Of a DNA stretch of 64,000 nucleotides, positions 52,101-60,237 are shown in pieces; within the stretch, counting starts at the first letter, position 1; each line of letters opens with the position of its first letter. The notes beneath the pieces are model-generated. The model was not told the origin of the DNA. It saw nothing but the letters and a program-made list of their open reading frames with translations, and searched no databases. The DNA lies in NCBI RefSeq assembly GCF_028609845.1, contig NZ_CP063191.1:2249071-2313070 (forward strand), in the 5' to 3' direction. Origin of the DNA: Corynebacterium heidelbergense. Its GTDB lineage: Bacteria > Actinomycetota > Actinomycetes > Mycobacteriales > Mycobacteriaceae. The position numbers and the translations under genes were made by a program.

Positions 52101-52842
52101 GCGCCAGGGGGCCACGGGGGGTGCTTCGCAGGTACGGCTCGCGCCCCTGGCCAACGCCCAGGAGTGGATGCCCACCAACGGCCCGGGAACGCCCGACGAT
52201 CCCCAGGGCGCCGCGGCCATCGCGGACGGCAATCCCCAGACCTCCTGGGTCTCGGACCAGTACAACAACCAGCTCGGCGCCGGGCCCGCGTCCCTCAAAC
52301 CCGGGATCGGGCTGATGGTGGACCTGCCGCGGGGCACGCAGGTGGCTGGGGTGCAGCTCAGCGGCCTGGCCCCCGGAACCCAGCTAGAGCTGCGGCGGTC
52401 GGATGCCCAAACCCAGTCGGTGGACCAGGCCCCAGTGCTGGCCACCGTGGATGCCACGGATGCCACGATGACGGTCCGCTTCGACCAGGGCACCCCGACC
52501 GTGGTGGCCGGGCCGCAGGAGCTCGTTCCCGGGCAGGGCTCCCGGGGTTCGGGCTCCCCTAGTGCATCGGCGGGGGTTACGCCCACTGGCTCCGACGAGG
52601 GTGGTGCTAGCGGTCCGACGGAGAGTGCTGAGACGGCGCCGGGGCAGGTGGCGTCCACAAATGGAGGAACCCAGCGCCTCGACCGCCTGCTAATTTGGAT
52701 TACCAAGCTGCCGATGCCCAAGCCCGCTCGGCTGGCGGAGGTTGCGGTCGCCGGGCAATTCGATGGGGGCACAGATGGGGTAACGACGCCACCTAACCCC
52801 ACGCCGGCCAGTACTGCGCCAAGCCAGGAGCAACGGCGCTAG
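49126..52842 (+). CDS. murJ: Lipid II flippase MurJ fused to a pseudokinase and an extracytoplasmic domain
   Basis: 1238 residues. A disordered N-terminal 80 residues, a MurJ core with about 14 membrane helices (residues ~90-590; SMAIATLISRITGFLRTVLIGSALG at its start), a cytoplasmic kinase-like domain (~680-930), a further helix (SLASAGLVAFLSVMLVAAVIAAAISFF) and an extracytoplasmic discoidin-like domain (PDDPQGAAAIADGNPQTSWVSDQY ...). The kinase-like part lacks the usual VAIK lysine (VVALTIM), an HRD aspartate and DFG, so it is a pseudokinase, as in mycobacterial MviN, where it binds FhaA after phosphorylation. MurJ flips lipid II for peptidoglycan synthesis. Start at GTG 49126 or GTG 49144. 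Confidence 0.94.
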   Translation: MGKDGTVIDSDPPRSAAPGQRGRFRAARPPAPAPARKSAAVREATAPPTEDHSRLERSPLPRSGGARGSAPELASQRRNSTDGDEQVVRAGGSMAIATLISRITGFLRTVLIGSALGPAVASAFNTANTLPNLITELVLGAVLTSLVVPVLVRAEKEDPDQGAAFIRRLLTLTFTLTLSVTVLAVAAAPWLASMSLGEHGEVNVHMSTAFAFLVLPQILFYALFAVFMAVLNTKGIFKPGAWAPVINNVVTLAVLSLYFLLPPDLKLHPTDNVTITDASVLLLGLGTTAGVVMQALIMVPYLRKAGIDVRPLWGIDERLKAFGGMAIAIVVYVAISQLGWVLNNRIASMSSAAAPTIYTQAWQLLQVPYGVIGVTLLTAVMPRLSRNAADGDDKAVVKDLTTATKLTLLALIPIIVFFTAFGTLICSALFFYGDYPLDAANVLGWTVSFSAFTLIPYAIVLLHLRVFYAREEVWTPTFIIAGITITKLALAFTAPLVATEPRLVVVLLGAANGFGFLAGAIIGARLLGRSLGSLNSRAVLKTSGWAVGASVIAALIVWRMDVALVRFGHIPQTNPWFVGRTALAGIVFLGITGLILSRSHLPEVTTVGASLSRLPVLGKFITVDREAAASPTTSGSQPMLAGPATAQEAAHEAAVANSLLPALPPLSAGRVSGPRLVPGAPIIGGQYRLLADHGGSPAARLWQARDTKTGDVVALTIMDPAAAIREKASSSGNGLTDLSRRVAQARAQMIQRTRALAECAGPGLTPIREVVDTVVGGPNLVIVVADWVAGSPLTAVAESGPDPLAAGYAVADLADAVARTGERGCVLGLDHRDRIRISTQGVATLAFPGVLPSNTAAQDNRGIVVALELLLEKVPYSEVPEELTALYRRAKSGADRSRAKGAKAGGSPSLSPAEVARRLRALTAGDLQVDRDATPDPTNRAGFGAARNRPRSLASAGLVAFLSVMLVAAVIAAAISFFGAGRQDSPLSPNSLRQGATGGASQVRLAPLANAQEWMPTNGPGTPDDPQGAAAIADGNPQTSWVSDQYNNQLGAGPASLKPGIGLMVDLPRGTQVAGVQLSGLAPGTQLELRRSDAQTQSVDQAPVLATVDATDATMTVRFDQGTPTVVAGPQELVPGQGSRGSGSPSASAGVTPTGSDEGGASGPTESAETAPGQVASTNGGTQRLDRLLIWITKLPMPKPARLAEVAVAGQFDGGTDGVTTPPNPTPASTAPSQEQRR

Positions 52843-52879
52843 ACCCCGAAGGGAGGGGTTGGGGAAAGCGCGGCGGGGA

Positions 52880-52901
52880 CGGGGAGTTTTCCACATCCCC
52901 G
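52880..52901 (+). terminator. Hairpin after murJ
   Basis: CGGGGA (52880-52885) pairs with TCCCCG (52896-52901), 38 bases after the murJ stop. The remaining 330 bp before sigM hold no other clear feature apart from a GGGAAT at 52942 without a matching -10. Confidence 0.4.
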
Positions 52902-53228
52902 CTCTGTTCGGGATGGACCGGGTAGCCCCTTTTCTGGGAATCTCGCTTCTAGCACCGGCGCACCTCCGCTGAGGTCTACAGCGTGCCCCCTGCCTAAGCG
53001 GCGCGGTGGGGGAGGTAAGAGCAAGCGGGGGAGCGACTGGAAGCGAGCAGGCCACGGGGTTGTCGAGGGGAAGAAGGGGGAAGAGCGCACATGCAATCCG
53101 TGTGTTCACGTCCGACTGAGGCGGTTGGATCGGGGGAACGGCCGAAACAACGACTCGGTGCGAGAAGGGGCGCGGGGGAAGGTGGCGGTGGGCCGCGGGG
53201 GATGCGCGGGCTCGAGGGGTCCAGCCGG

Positions 53229-53837
53229 ATGTATGGGCGGGCTCCCCGGAACGGCGGCTGCGAGGATGCCGCGGCGGATAGAGAGCTGCTGCGCCGGCAC
53301 CAGCAGGGTTGCGGGCAGGCCTTTGACCGGTTGCTCCATCGCCACCGGGCCAAGCTGAGCTGGGTGATCCGGGCCAGCGGAGTGAGCGCCTCCGAGCATT
53401 CGGACGTATTTCAGGAAGGGGTTTTGCGGATGCACCGGAGCGCGAGTAGCTATTCCGGGGCTTCCTCCGTGGCTACGTGGATGACCGCCATCATGCGCAA
53501 TACGGCCCTGAGCTTCCTGCGTGATCAGCACCGCAGGTTTTCGGCGGAGCTCACAGACTTCCTGGACGATGCCTACCGGCCGGATATCCTGCTGGCCACC
53601 CAACGGCCGCGGGAACCGTTGGAGGAGCGGTTAGATGTGGCCCGCAGCTTGCAGCGATTGGATCCGGATCTGCGAATCGTGCTGGTGCTTACCGGCCTGT
53701 GCGGTTACACGACCGGGGACGTGGCCCGGCGCCTGGGGGTACCGGAGGGGACCGTGAAATCCCGAAAGTTTCGGGCTTCCCAGCGGATGCGGCAACTGCT
53801 GGGGCAGGTGGAATACGCGGGTTGTCCCGGCCGTTAA
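53229..53837 (+). CDS. sigM: ECF sigma factor, SigM-like
   Basis: About 202 residues from ATG 53229, chosen because GAGGGG precedes it; in-frame ATGs at 53202 and 53091 would give longer proteins. Region 2 (RELLRRHQQGCGQAFDRLLHRHRAKLSWVIRAS ... VFQEGVLRMHRSASSYSG, ATWMTAIMRNTALSFLRDQ) and region 4 (LQRLDPDLRIVLVLTGLCGYTTGDVARRLGVPEGTVKSRKFRA) are clear. It lies directly before trxB as in Corynebacterium and Mycobacterium. No anti-sigma gene (RsmA in mycobacteria) follows. SigM controls thiol-redox genes in C. glutamicum; here it probably drives trxA/trxB/trxC. Confidence 0.9.
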   Translation: MYGRAPRNGGCEDAAADRELLRRHQQGCGQAFDRLLHRHRAKLSWVIRASGVSASEHSDVFQEGVLRMHRSASSYSGASSVATWMTAIMRNTALSFLRDQHRRFSAELTDFLDDAYRPDILLATQRPREPLEERLDVARSLQRLDPDLRIVLVLTGLCGYTTGDVARRLGVPEGTVKSRKFRASQRMRQLLGQVEYAGCPGR

Positions 53838-53903
53838 AGGCACCGTTAAACTCGGTTGGAGGTCACATCGCGACCGCTCACGCTACCCAAGGAGATCTGC
53901 CCC

Positions 53904-54959
53904 ATGGACCTGCCCTTCCTGCAGCCCGACGTTTCATTGCCCAAAGACGAACGCAAGGGTGGCGGCCAAGAGGCTTCGGAGCAGATGGCTTCGGAGACCC
54001 CCAGCGCTTCCGCTGCGGGGGAGGGGATCCGGGATCTCATCATCATTGGCTCCGGCCCGGCGGGGTACACCGCCGCGGTGTACGCGGCTCGTGCCGAGCT
54101 GAAGCCCCTCGTGTTCGAGGGCATCGAGTACGGCGGGCTGCTCATGCAGACCACGGAAGTGGAAAACTTCCCCGGCTTTTCCGCGGGCATCATGGGGCCC
54201 AACCTCATGGAGGAGATGCGCAGCCAGGCTGAGCGCTTTGGCGCGGACCTGCGCATGGAGAACGTAGACAAGGTGGAGCTGCACGGCGATATCAAGCGGG
54301 TCTGGGTAGACGGTGAGGAACACAGGGCGCGGGCCGTTATTTTGGCCACTGGTGCCGCACCCCGCTACCTGGGGGTCCCCGGCGAGGCCGAGCTGCTCGG
54401 CAGAGGGGTTTCCGCTTGCGCCACCTGCGATGGATTTTTCTTTAAGGACAAGAAGATTGCCGTGGTGGGCGGCGGCGATTCCGCGATGGAGGAGGCGGAT
54501 TTCCTCACCAAGTTCGGCTCTAGCGTGACGATCATTCATCGGCGGAACGAATTCCGCGCGTCTCGCATCATGGTGGATCGGGCCAAAGCCAACCCGAAGA
54601 TCCACTTCCTCATGGAGTCGCAGGTGAAAGAAGTGCTGGGGGATAAGGCGGTAACGGGCCTCAAGGTGGAAAACACCCGGACCGGGAAAGTTACCGAGGT
54701 GGAGATGGACGCAATGTTCGTTGCCATCGGCCACGATCCCCGCACCGAGGTGTTCCGCGACCAGGTCGCGCTACAACCCAATGGCTACGTGGAAGTGGCC
54801 GAGCCCTCCACGCGCACGAGCGTGCCCGGGGTGTTCGCCGCCGGGGACCTCGTGGATTCCCACTACCAGCAGGCCATCACTGCGGCTGGCTCGGGATGCC
54901 GGGCCTCCTTGGACGCCGAGGCTTACCTCGTCGCCACACCCGTCCTGGCAACGCAATAA
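53904..54959 (+). CDS. trxB: Thioredoxin reductase
   Basis: 351 residues from ATG 53904, with AAGGAG eight bases upstream. FAD-binding [29 protein letters not shown], redox-active [10 protein letters not shown] (Cys172, Cys175), NADPH-binding [34 protein letters not shown] and the C-terminal FAD motif [35 protein letters not shown]. The N-terminal 40 residues are a polar extension. It reduces thioredoxin with NADPH. It starts 66 bp after sigM and is probably co-transcribed; trxC follows after 305 bp. Confidence 0.97.
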   Translation: MDLPFLQPDVSLPKDERKGGGQEASEQMASETPSASAAGEGIRDLIIIGSGPAGYTAAVYAARAELKPLVFEGIEYGGLLMQTTEVENFPGFSAGIMGPNLMEEMRSQAERFGADLRMENVDKVELHGDIKRVWVDGEEHRARAVILATGAAPRYLGVPGEAELLGRGVSACATCDGFFFKDKKIAVVGGGDSAMEEADFLTKFGSSVTIIHRRNEFRASRIMVDRAKANPKIHFLMESQVKEVLGDKAVTGLKVENTRTGKVTEVEMDAMFVAIGHDPRTEVFRDQVALQPNGYVEVAEPSTRTSVPGVFAAGDLVDSHYQQAITAAGSGCRASLDAEAYLVATPVLATQ

Positions 54960-55264
54960 GGGCCGTAGCGCAGACAGCGGCGCAGTGCGGTGGGGACCGG
55001 CGCACGAGGCCGCGGTGTCAGGGGAGGGGGAAGAGGGGGTGGGGTAGCGCGAGGTTGCGCTCGATATGCACCCCACTTTTCTCCTTCGCGTCGGATGTGG
55101 CCCACCCAAGCGTTTCACCAGCGGTTTTGCTCTCGTACCACCGTACGATGACATCACTACACCCGATCAGTAACCTAGTGACGTATCCGAGGTCGTATCC
55201 AACGCCGTACGCGCCAACCGGACCTCCGCAGCTGGCTACATTTAGGAGAAAGGCCCCACCTCTC
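54960..55264. other. Intergenic region between trxB and trxC (305 bp)
   Basis: No gene is evident. The left half is G-rich, the right half less so, ending in TAGGAG and AGAAAGG ahead of the trxC ATG. I saw no GGAAT-type ECF promoter and no clear terminator; a housekeeping promoter may be present but is not obvious. Confidence 0.5.
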
Positions 55265-55612
55265 ATGTCCTCTTCGGACGCCTCCACCGCCATCCACTCG
55301 ATCACCCAGAACGAGTTCCACTCGGAAGTGGTCGAGGCAGAGGTCCCGGTTCTTGTGGATTTCTGGGCTGAATGGTGCCAGCCCTGCCTGCACATGAATC
55401 CCGTTCTCGAGGAACTAGCCGAAGAGCTAGGCAGCCAAGCGAAAATCGTGAAGGTGAACCTGGATGAAGAACGCGTTCTCGGGGCCATGTTCCAGGTGAT
55501 GAGCATCCCCGCCCTCTTCATCTTCCACGGTGGCAAAAAGACCCGCGAATTTCACGGGGCACAGAGCAAGGACACTCTCAAGGCGGCTTTGTCCGCTGGC
55601 CCCGTAGAATGA
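55265..55612 (+). CDS. trxC: Thioredoxin with atypical CQPC active site
   Basis: 115 residues from ATG 55265 (the frame opens earlier inside the gap). The fold is that of thioredoxin (VPVLVDFWAEWCQPCLHMNPVLEELAEELG, MSIPALFIFHGGKKTREFHGAQSKD) and the position after sigM-trxB matches trxC in mycobacteria. However, the active site reads Cys38-Gln-Pro-Cys41 instead of CGPC and the following lysine is replaced by Leu-His. The TRX-interacting and cis-Pro segments look intact. The altered dipeptide would shift the redox potential; function as a specialised reductant is likely. Confidence 0.92.
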   Translation: MSSSDASTAIHSITQNEFHSEVVEAEVPVLVDFWAEWCQPCLHMNPVLEELAEELGSQAKIVKVNLDEERVLGAMFQVMSIPALFIFHGGKKTREFHGAQSKDTLKAALSAGPVE

Positions 55613-55679
55613 TGTCGGGCCTGGTCAAGGTTTGAACATAGCGTGACGATATTGTGATAGAGAGGATGCGTTTCTCCCG

Positions 55680-56864
55680 GTGAACAGGCTTATTCTTCAG
55701 GTCGGGGATTCCAGCCCCCGCGTGGCTGAAGTCAGGGGTGCACTGGCCCGCCTCGGGCGACTCGAGGGCTTCACCGGCGATCTCACCGGTCGAGACGTGC
55801 AGCGGTTCACCGAAGTCGAGGAATACTTCGATCCGGGCCTCGCCACCGCACTCAAAGCCTTCCAGCAGTCCCGCGGCATTATCGCCGACGGCACCATCAC
55901 CGAAGGAACGCTCCGCGCGCTACGGGAAGCAAGTTACTCCTTGGGAGCACGGGTCCTATCCCTCCAGGCCAACCACATGGTGGGCGACGATGTCGCGCAG
56001 CTACAGACGCAGCTCCACGACTTGGGGTTTTACACCAGCCGTGTCGATGGCCACTTTGGGCCGGCCACCCACTCCGCAGTGGCGAATTACCAACGCGACT
56101 ACGCCCTCACCCCGGATGGCACGGTGGGTCCCGCCACTCTGCGGGCGCTGTCTTATCTCGGCCGCCGAATCACGGGAGGTTCGCCCCAGTCCATTCGGGA
56201 GAAAGAGCAGATCCGCGCGGCCGGTCCGCAGCTTTCCGGCAAGCGCGTGGTCATCGATCCAGGCCTCGGCGGTGGAGCCCCCGGTTACACGGTGCGCGGA
56301 CGTTATGGGGAAGTCACCGAGGAGGAGATTCTGTGGGATCTCGCCGGGCGCATTGAGGGCAGGATGATCACAGCCGGGATGGAAACCATCATGTCCCGCA
56401 CCAGATCCGCGAACCCGACGAACCAGGACCGGGCAAACATCGCCAATGCTTTCGGCGCTGACCTGGTCATTTCCCTCCGCGCGGATATCTACCAGAACAA
56501 GAAGGCTAACGGGGTGGCCTGCTTCTACTTCGGCTCACACTCCGGTTATTCCTCGATGATCGGTGAGAAGCTCTCCGGATTCATCCAGAGGGAAATCACC
56601 GCACGCACCCCGTTGCGAAACTGCTACAACCATCGGCGAACGTGGGATGTACTGCGCCTCACCACGATGCCGACGGTGCAGGTAGTTCCCGGTTATCTCA
56701 CCAACCCCGGTGACGTGCAGATACTGACAAACCCCGAGATGCGCGACATTATTGCAGAGGCAATCGTTGTGTCCGTCAAACGTCTTTATCTCCTGGACAA
56801 GGACGTCCACGCTACCGGCACGTATACCTTCAGCGAGCTGCTCAAACACGAGAGCGCCCGCTAA
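55680..56864 (+). CDS. cwlM: CwlM-type N-acetylmuramoyl-L-alanine amidase homologue (probably catalytically inactive)
   Basis: 394 residues with no signal peptide. Two peptidoglycan-binding-1 domains (about 1-80 and 90-165) precede an Amidase_3-like domain. The zinc and catalytic residues of the family are replaced: DPGLGG (Leu196 for His), SLRAD (Arg267 for His) and VQVVPGYLTNP (Val336 where the catalytic Glu is expected). The mycobacterial CwlM is a cytoplasmic regulator that activates MurA when phosphorylated, not an amidase, and the same replacements are expected there. The place after trxC matches Rv3915. GTG start at 55680. Confidence 0.93.
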   Translation: MNRLILQVGDSSPRVAEVRGALARLGRLEGFTGDLTGRDVQRFTEVEEYFDPGLATALKAFQQSRGIIADGTITEGTLRALREASYSLGARVLSLQANHMVGDDVAQLQTQLHDLGFYTSRVDGHFGPATHSAVANYQRDYALTPDGTVGPATLRALSYLGRRITGGSPQSIREKEQIRAAGPQLSGKRVVIDPGLGGGAPGYTVRGRYGEVTEEEILWDLAGRIEGRMITAGMETIMSRTRSANPTNQDRANIANAFGADLVISLRADIYQNKKANGVACFYFGSHSGYSSMIGEKLSGFIQREITARTPLRNCYNHRRTWDVLRLTTMPTVQVVPGYLTNPGDVQILTNPEMRDIIAEAIVVSVKRLYLLDKDVHATGTYTFSELLKHESAR

Positions 56865-56942
56865 GAACCCAAAGCATTGCCATTCCGCCCGGGGGGCGCC
56901 GACGCCTCCCCTTTGTGGGGGCAGGTGGAGCTCACCGTTTTG

Positions 56943-57611
56943 TTATCGTACGCCCACTTTTCGTGGCTTGGCCCCACCCAGCACTGTCCTCAACGGCCTA
57001 GCCTGGTTGACCGCGTCGTGGTCTGCCTCAGCAAACCGGGCAAAGACTGACCTCGTTCCGGCGTTTTCCTTGCGATAGCGGGGAATATGGGGATGCTGCT
57101 GTACCACGTGAAAGCCAGACGCCAGGAGTATTTCCGCGCTCATCAACGGCGCAGTCGGCTCGTCCGCGCCCACCCATCCATAGGCCTCAACTGCTTTCGC
57201 CCCACGTCGACTCGTCTCCGTGAGGACCGTATCGATTAGTTGGTGCTCTAGATAGAGCCCGTTAAACGCCGGTGCGACATACACCGTGGAGAGCAGCACC
57301 GCGTCAGCGGAAACGGAACCACTGGGCATCTTCGCAGATCCAGGCAGGTAATTCGGAGGAGCGAAGAAGGTGGTGGCAGCAGCAGTAGGGGACGTGAGGT
57401 TGCCGCTGCTGTGGACGAAGGCCGTATAACCGCAGATTCCCCACTCCATGAGGACACGTTGGATCCACAGTTGTTTATCAAAAGCGGGGTCTTCGCAGCA
57501 CGCTTCGGAGTCGTCCGCGTTCCGTGGAAGCTCCCAGAAGACGCTGTTCGCCGCCGTGCGCTCGATGGAGTTGGCTGTTCCGGCGGTAACCGCCCGGACT
57601 CGCACGTCCAT
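56943..57611 (-). CDS. GNAT-like acetyltransferase domain protein
   Basis: 222 residues from ATG 57611, preceded by GAAGGAGAGCGGGG. It occupies the place of Rv3916c between cwlM and parB in mycobacteria. The N-terminal half has no clear motif; the central segment LLSTVYVAPAFNGLYLEHQLIDTVLTETSRRGAKAVEAYG resembles the acetyl-CoA pocket and helix alpha-3 of GNAT proteins, but the classic Q/R-x-x-G-x-G/A is poorly preserved. The C-terminus includes VFARFAEADHDAVNQAR. Substrate and activity unknown. Confidence 0.75.
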   Translation of the reverse strand: MDVRVRAVTAGTANSIERTAANSVFWELPRNADDSEACCEDPAFDKQLWIQRVLMEWGICGYTAFVHSSGNLTSPTAAATTFFAPPNYLPGSAKMPSGSVSADAVLLSTVYVAPAFNGLYLEHQLIDTVLTETSRRGAKAVEAYGWVGADEPTAPLMSAEILLASGFHVVQQHPHIPRYRKENAGTRSVFARFAEADHDAVNQARPLRTVLGGAKPRKVGVR

Positions 57612-57644
57612 CCCCGCTCTCCTTCCTGATTCCGTTTGCGTCGA

Positions 57645-57660
57645 TGTTTCACGTGAAACA
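57645..57660. other. parS: parS site 1
   Basis: Perfect 16-bp TGTTTCACGTGAAACA, between the GNAT gene and parB. It is the ParB-binding site for chromosome segregation. Confidence 0.97.
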
Positions 57661-57758
57661 TCGATCACCTCGCCCCTTCGTCACACCCCCAAGGCAAGTG
57701 GTGGAAGAGGGAAGCTACTGACAGGGCTGTGCATGGGGTTCATACAGACCGCCTGACC

Positions 57759-59090
57759 TCAGCCCTCGCTGTCTACACGAAGCAGTTCCACGATGCGGTC
57801 GAAATCCTCGGGGCCGGCAAACTCCACGACAATCTTGCCGCGCTTCCGTCCCATCTGCACCTTGACCTTGGTATCCAGTGCTTCCTGGACATCGTGCACC
57901 CAGGTTTCCACCCGCTCGGGGAGCGGCCGCGGGGGTGGGGGCGTTTTCGACCCTGCCCGCTGCGAATCCCCTCGATTGAGTAGCGCGACCGCCTCCTCCG
58001 TAGCGCGAACGCTCAACCCCTCGGCCACGATCCGAGTGGCCAGTGCTTCCTGCGCCTCTGGTCCGACCTTCACTCCGAGCAAAGCCCTAGCGTGCCCGCT
58101 GGAGAGCACACCGGCTCCTACACGTCGTTGTACCGATACGGGAAGCTGCAGCAACCGGATCATGTTGGTGATGAGGGGCCGGGAACGTCCGATCCGCTCG
58201 GCCAACTGGGCCTGCGTGACGCCAAACTCTTCCAGAAGCTGCTGGTAGGCAGCCGCCTCTTCCAGAGGATTGAGCTGGACTCGGTGAATATTCTCCAGCA
58301 GCGCATCCCGCAACATGGCGGAGTCCTCGGTCTCACGAACGATGGCCGGGATGGTCTCCAGCCCCGCTTCCGAGGCTGCGCGCAGGCGGCGCTCGCCCAT
58401 GATGAGCTCGAAAGGCTTGTCTCCGGTTGAGGCGGGCCGCACGACGATCGGCTGCATGAGCCCGAATTCGCGGATCGAGTGCACGAGCTCCTGCAGCGCC
58501 TCTTCGTCAAACACCGTCCTCGGCTGTTTGGCGTTAGCGGCAATACTGTCTAAGGGGAGCTCCTGATAGGTTGCCCCGATGTCGCCTGTCCCGGCCGAAT
58601 CAGCCGTCTCGCGACCCGATTTTTCCACGCCACCAGCAGGTGCACGATTCTGTGCCGAATTCCCGGCGCCACCAGCAGGCTCACGATACTGTCCCGAACT
58701 CCCAGTATTGGCAGGGGAGGTTCCTCCACGGGTATGCGTGCCCAGTTCGCCCTCGTTCACGCTCCGTTTGGTCGCAGCGCACCCCTCACCCCCAGTGGCG
58801 TCGGGGTAATCCGTCAGCGAGCCCCGCCGCGCACCTTGTGGCGTTGCCCCCTTGCGGGTACCGCCCTCTCCGACCCGACGCGCAGCGCCACCCTGTGCCG
58901 ACTGATTTCCCCCGCCAGTGCCTTTGCCCAAGATGACGTCCGCCGCCCCGGCCCCCAAGCTAGGACGCGCCGGACCGGTCGGGATCAAGGATGCCAAGCC
59001 CCGGCCGAGTCCACCTCGCTTCTTGGCGGACTTGACTGCCTCTGTGGAGGGCAGCCCCGACTTGTCGTTGTTGGTTGATGTCTCAGCCAT
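57759..59090 (-). CDS. parB: Chromosome partitioning protein ParB
   Basis: 443 residues. N-terminal ParA-interacting peptide ([16 protein letters not shown]), then an unusually long disordered linker (about residues 40-190) with Gly/Ala/Ser repeats ([22 protein letters not shown]), the ParB/Srx domain with the CTPase motif [22 protein letters not shown], the HTH domain ([30 protein letters not shown]) and the C-terminal dimer domain ([28 protein letters not shown]). It loads on parS and condenses the origin region. Eighteen bases separate it from parA upstream. Confidence 0.97.
   Translation of the reverse strand: MAETSTNNDKSGLPSTEAVKSAKKRGGLGRGLASLIPTGPARPSLGAGAADVILGKGTGGGNQSAQGGAARRVGEGGTRKGATPQGARRGSLTDYPDATGGEGCAATKRSVNEGELGTHTRGGTSPANTGSSGQYREPAGGAGNSAQNRAPAGGVEKSGRETADSAGTGDIGATYQELPLDSIAANAKQPRTVFDEEALQELVHSIREFGLMQPIVVRPASTGDKPFELIMGERRLRAASEAGLETIPAIVRETEDSAMLRDALLENIHRVQLNPLEEAAAYQQLLEEFGVTQAQLAERIGRSRPLITNMIRLLQLPVSVQRRVGAGVLSSGHARALLGVKVGPEAQEALATRIVAEGLSVRATEEAVALLNRGDSQRAGSKTPPPPRPLPERVETWVHDVQEALDTKVKVQMGRKRGKIVVEFAGPEDFDRIVELLRVDSEG
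58628..58703. repeat. 39-bp direct repeat in the ParB linker
   Basis: Two imperfect copies, beginning at 58628 and 58667 (CGCCACCAGCAGG...), encode a 13-residue repeated linker segment. Confidence 0.75.
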
Positions 59091-59108
59091 GGTTGTGCTT
59101 TAAGCCCT

Positions 59109-60038
59109 TCAGGAATGGAGTTCGGGAGCCACCCCGATGGGGGCGCTTTCGGCGGTGGGAAGATAGTCTCCGCGTTTGGCCAGTTCGATCGCTGCGTCGA
59201 AGTAGGCTAGGGCGCCCCGGGATCCGGCGTCGTATTCCAACACTGTCTGACCATATCCGGGAGCCTCAGATACCTTCACTGAACGGGGAATCCGATTGAC
59301 CAGCACTACCGACCCGAAATGCCGGCGGACCTCCTCCACCACCTGCTCGGATAGTTTGGTGCGCCCGTCGTACATCGTGAGCAAAACGGCCCCGACGTGC
59401 AGGTTGGGGTTGAGGTTCTCGCGGATCATGCTGATGTTGCTCAGTAGTTGGCCCACCCCCTCCAAGGCGTAATACTCGCACTGGATCGGCAGCAGGACCT
59501 CGTCCACGGTGGTCATGGCATTGATCGTGAGCAGCCCGAGCGATGGAGGGCAGTCCACAAAGACGTAATCAAATCCCTGCTCGGCAAGGAAATCGTCGTT
59601 GAGCGCTTGTGCCAGTCGGTACTCCCGCTTCACCATGCTGACGAGCTCGATCTCCGCTCCGGCCAGGTCAATCGTCGCCGGAATGCAGCACACATTGGGG
59701 TTTGTTTCGCACCACTGCATCGCTTCGGCGGCGCCGATGTCTCCGATAAGCACCTCATAGCTACTGGGGGTACCCATACGATGCTCAGCTCCGAGCGCCG
59801 TAGACGCGTTCCCTTGCGGATCCAGGTCGATGACCAGGGTCTTGAGACCATGCAAACCAAGGGCCCACGCCAGGTTCACCGTGGACGTCGTTTTCCCCAC
59901 GCCCCCCTTTTGGTTGGCGATCGTAATCTTTCGGCACCGCTCGGGCTTCGGAAGCTTCAGGTTCGCGGGGTTCGACATGCGGGCTGCTTGACGCGCTGCC
60001 CGGGCTATCGGCGTCTCGTCCCACTCGTTCTGACTCAT
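59109..60038 (-). CDS. parA: Chromosome partitioning ATPase ParA (Soj)
   Basis: 309 residues with a 35-residue N-terminal region then the deviant Walker A KITIANQKGGVGKTTSTVNLAWALG, DPQGNASTALG, the Walker B stretch YVFVDCPPSLGLLTINAMTTVDEVLLPIQCEYYALEGVGQLL and VGAVLLTMYDGRTKLSEQVVEEVRRHFG. It drives movement of ParB-parS complexes away from the pole. Co-directional and closely linked to parB; parS site 2 is just upstream. Confidence 0.97.
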   Translation of the reverse strand: MSQNEWDETPIARAARQAARMSNPANLKLPKPERCRKITIANQKGGVGKTTSTVNLAWALGLHGLKTLVIDLDPQGNASTALGAEHRMGTPSSYEVLIGDIGAAEAMQWCETNPNVCCIPATIDLAGAEIELVSMVKREYRLAQALNDDFLAEQGFDYVFVDCPPSLGLLTINAMTTVDEVLLPIQCEYYALEGVGQLLSNISMIRENLNPNLHVGAVLLTMYDGRTKLSEQVVEEVRRHFGSVVLVNRIPRSVKVSEAPGYGQTVLEYDAGSRGALAYFDAAIELAKRGDYLPTAESAPIGVAPELHS

Positions 60039-60060
60039 TCTGTCCTAGGTATCCCTTCGA

Positions 60061-60076
60061 TGTTTCACGTGAAACA
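60061..60076. other. parS: parS site 2
   Basis: Perfect TGTTTCACGTGAAACA in the 199-bp gap between rsmG and parA, 23 bp from the parA start. Confidence 0.97.
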
Positions 60077-60237
60077 TTCTCGCTCGCTGCCCCTACAGCC
60101 TAGAAGCTTCACGAGATTGCCACCATCCGAGTCTCTATTCTGGACGCCCCCAACACAGCGCACCCCGGAACAGCCCGGGGGAGGGGAGGGCGAATCTCCG
60201 CCGAGCCGCCAAGAGTGCGATCGTACCCGCTCGAACC

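Noticed and set aside
53091-53228. Longer SigM start
   Set aside because: The added residues are low-complexity and lack sigma-factor character; a ribosome-binding sequence precedes ATG 53229. A slightly longer form from 53202 remains possible.
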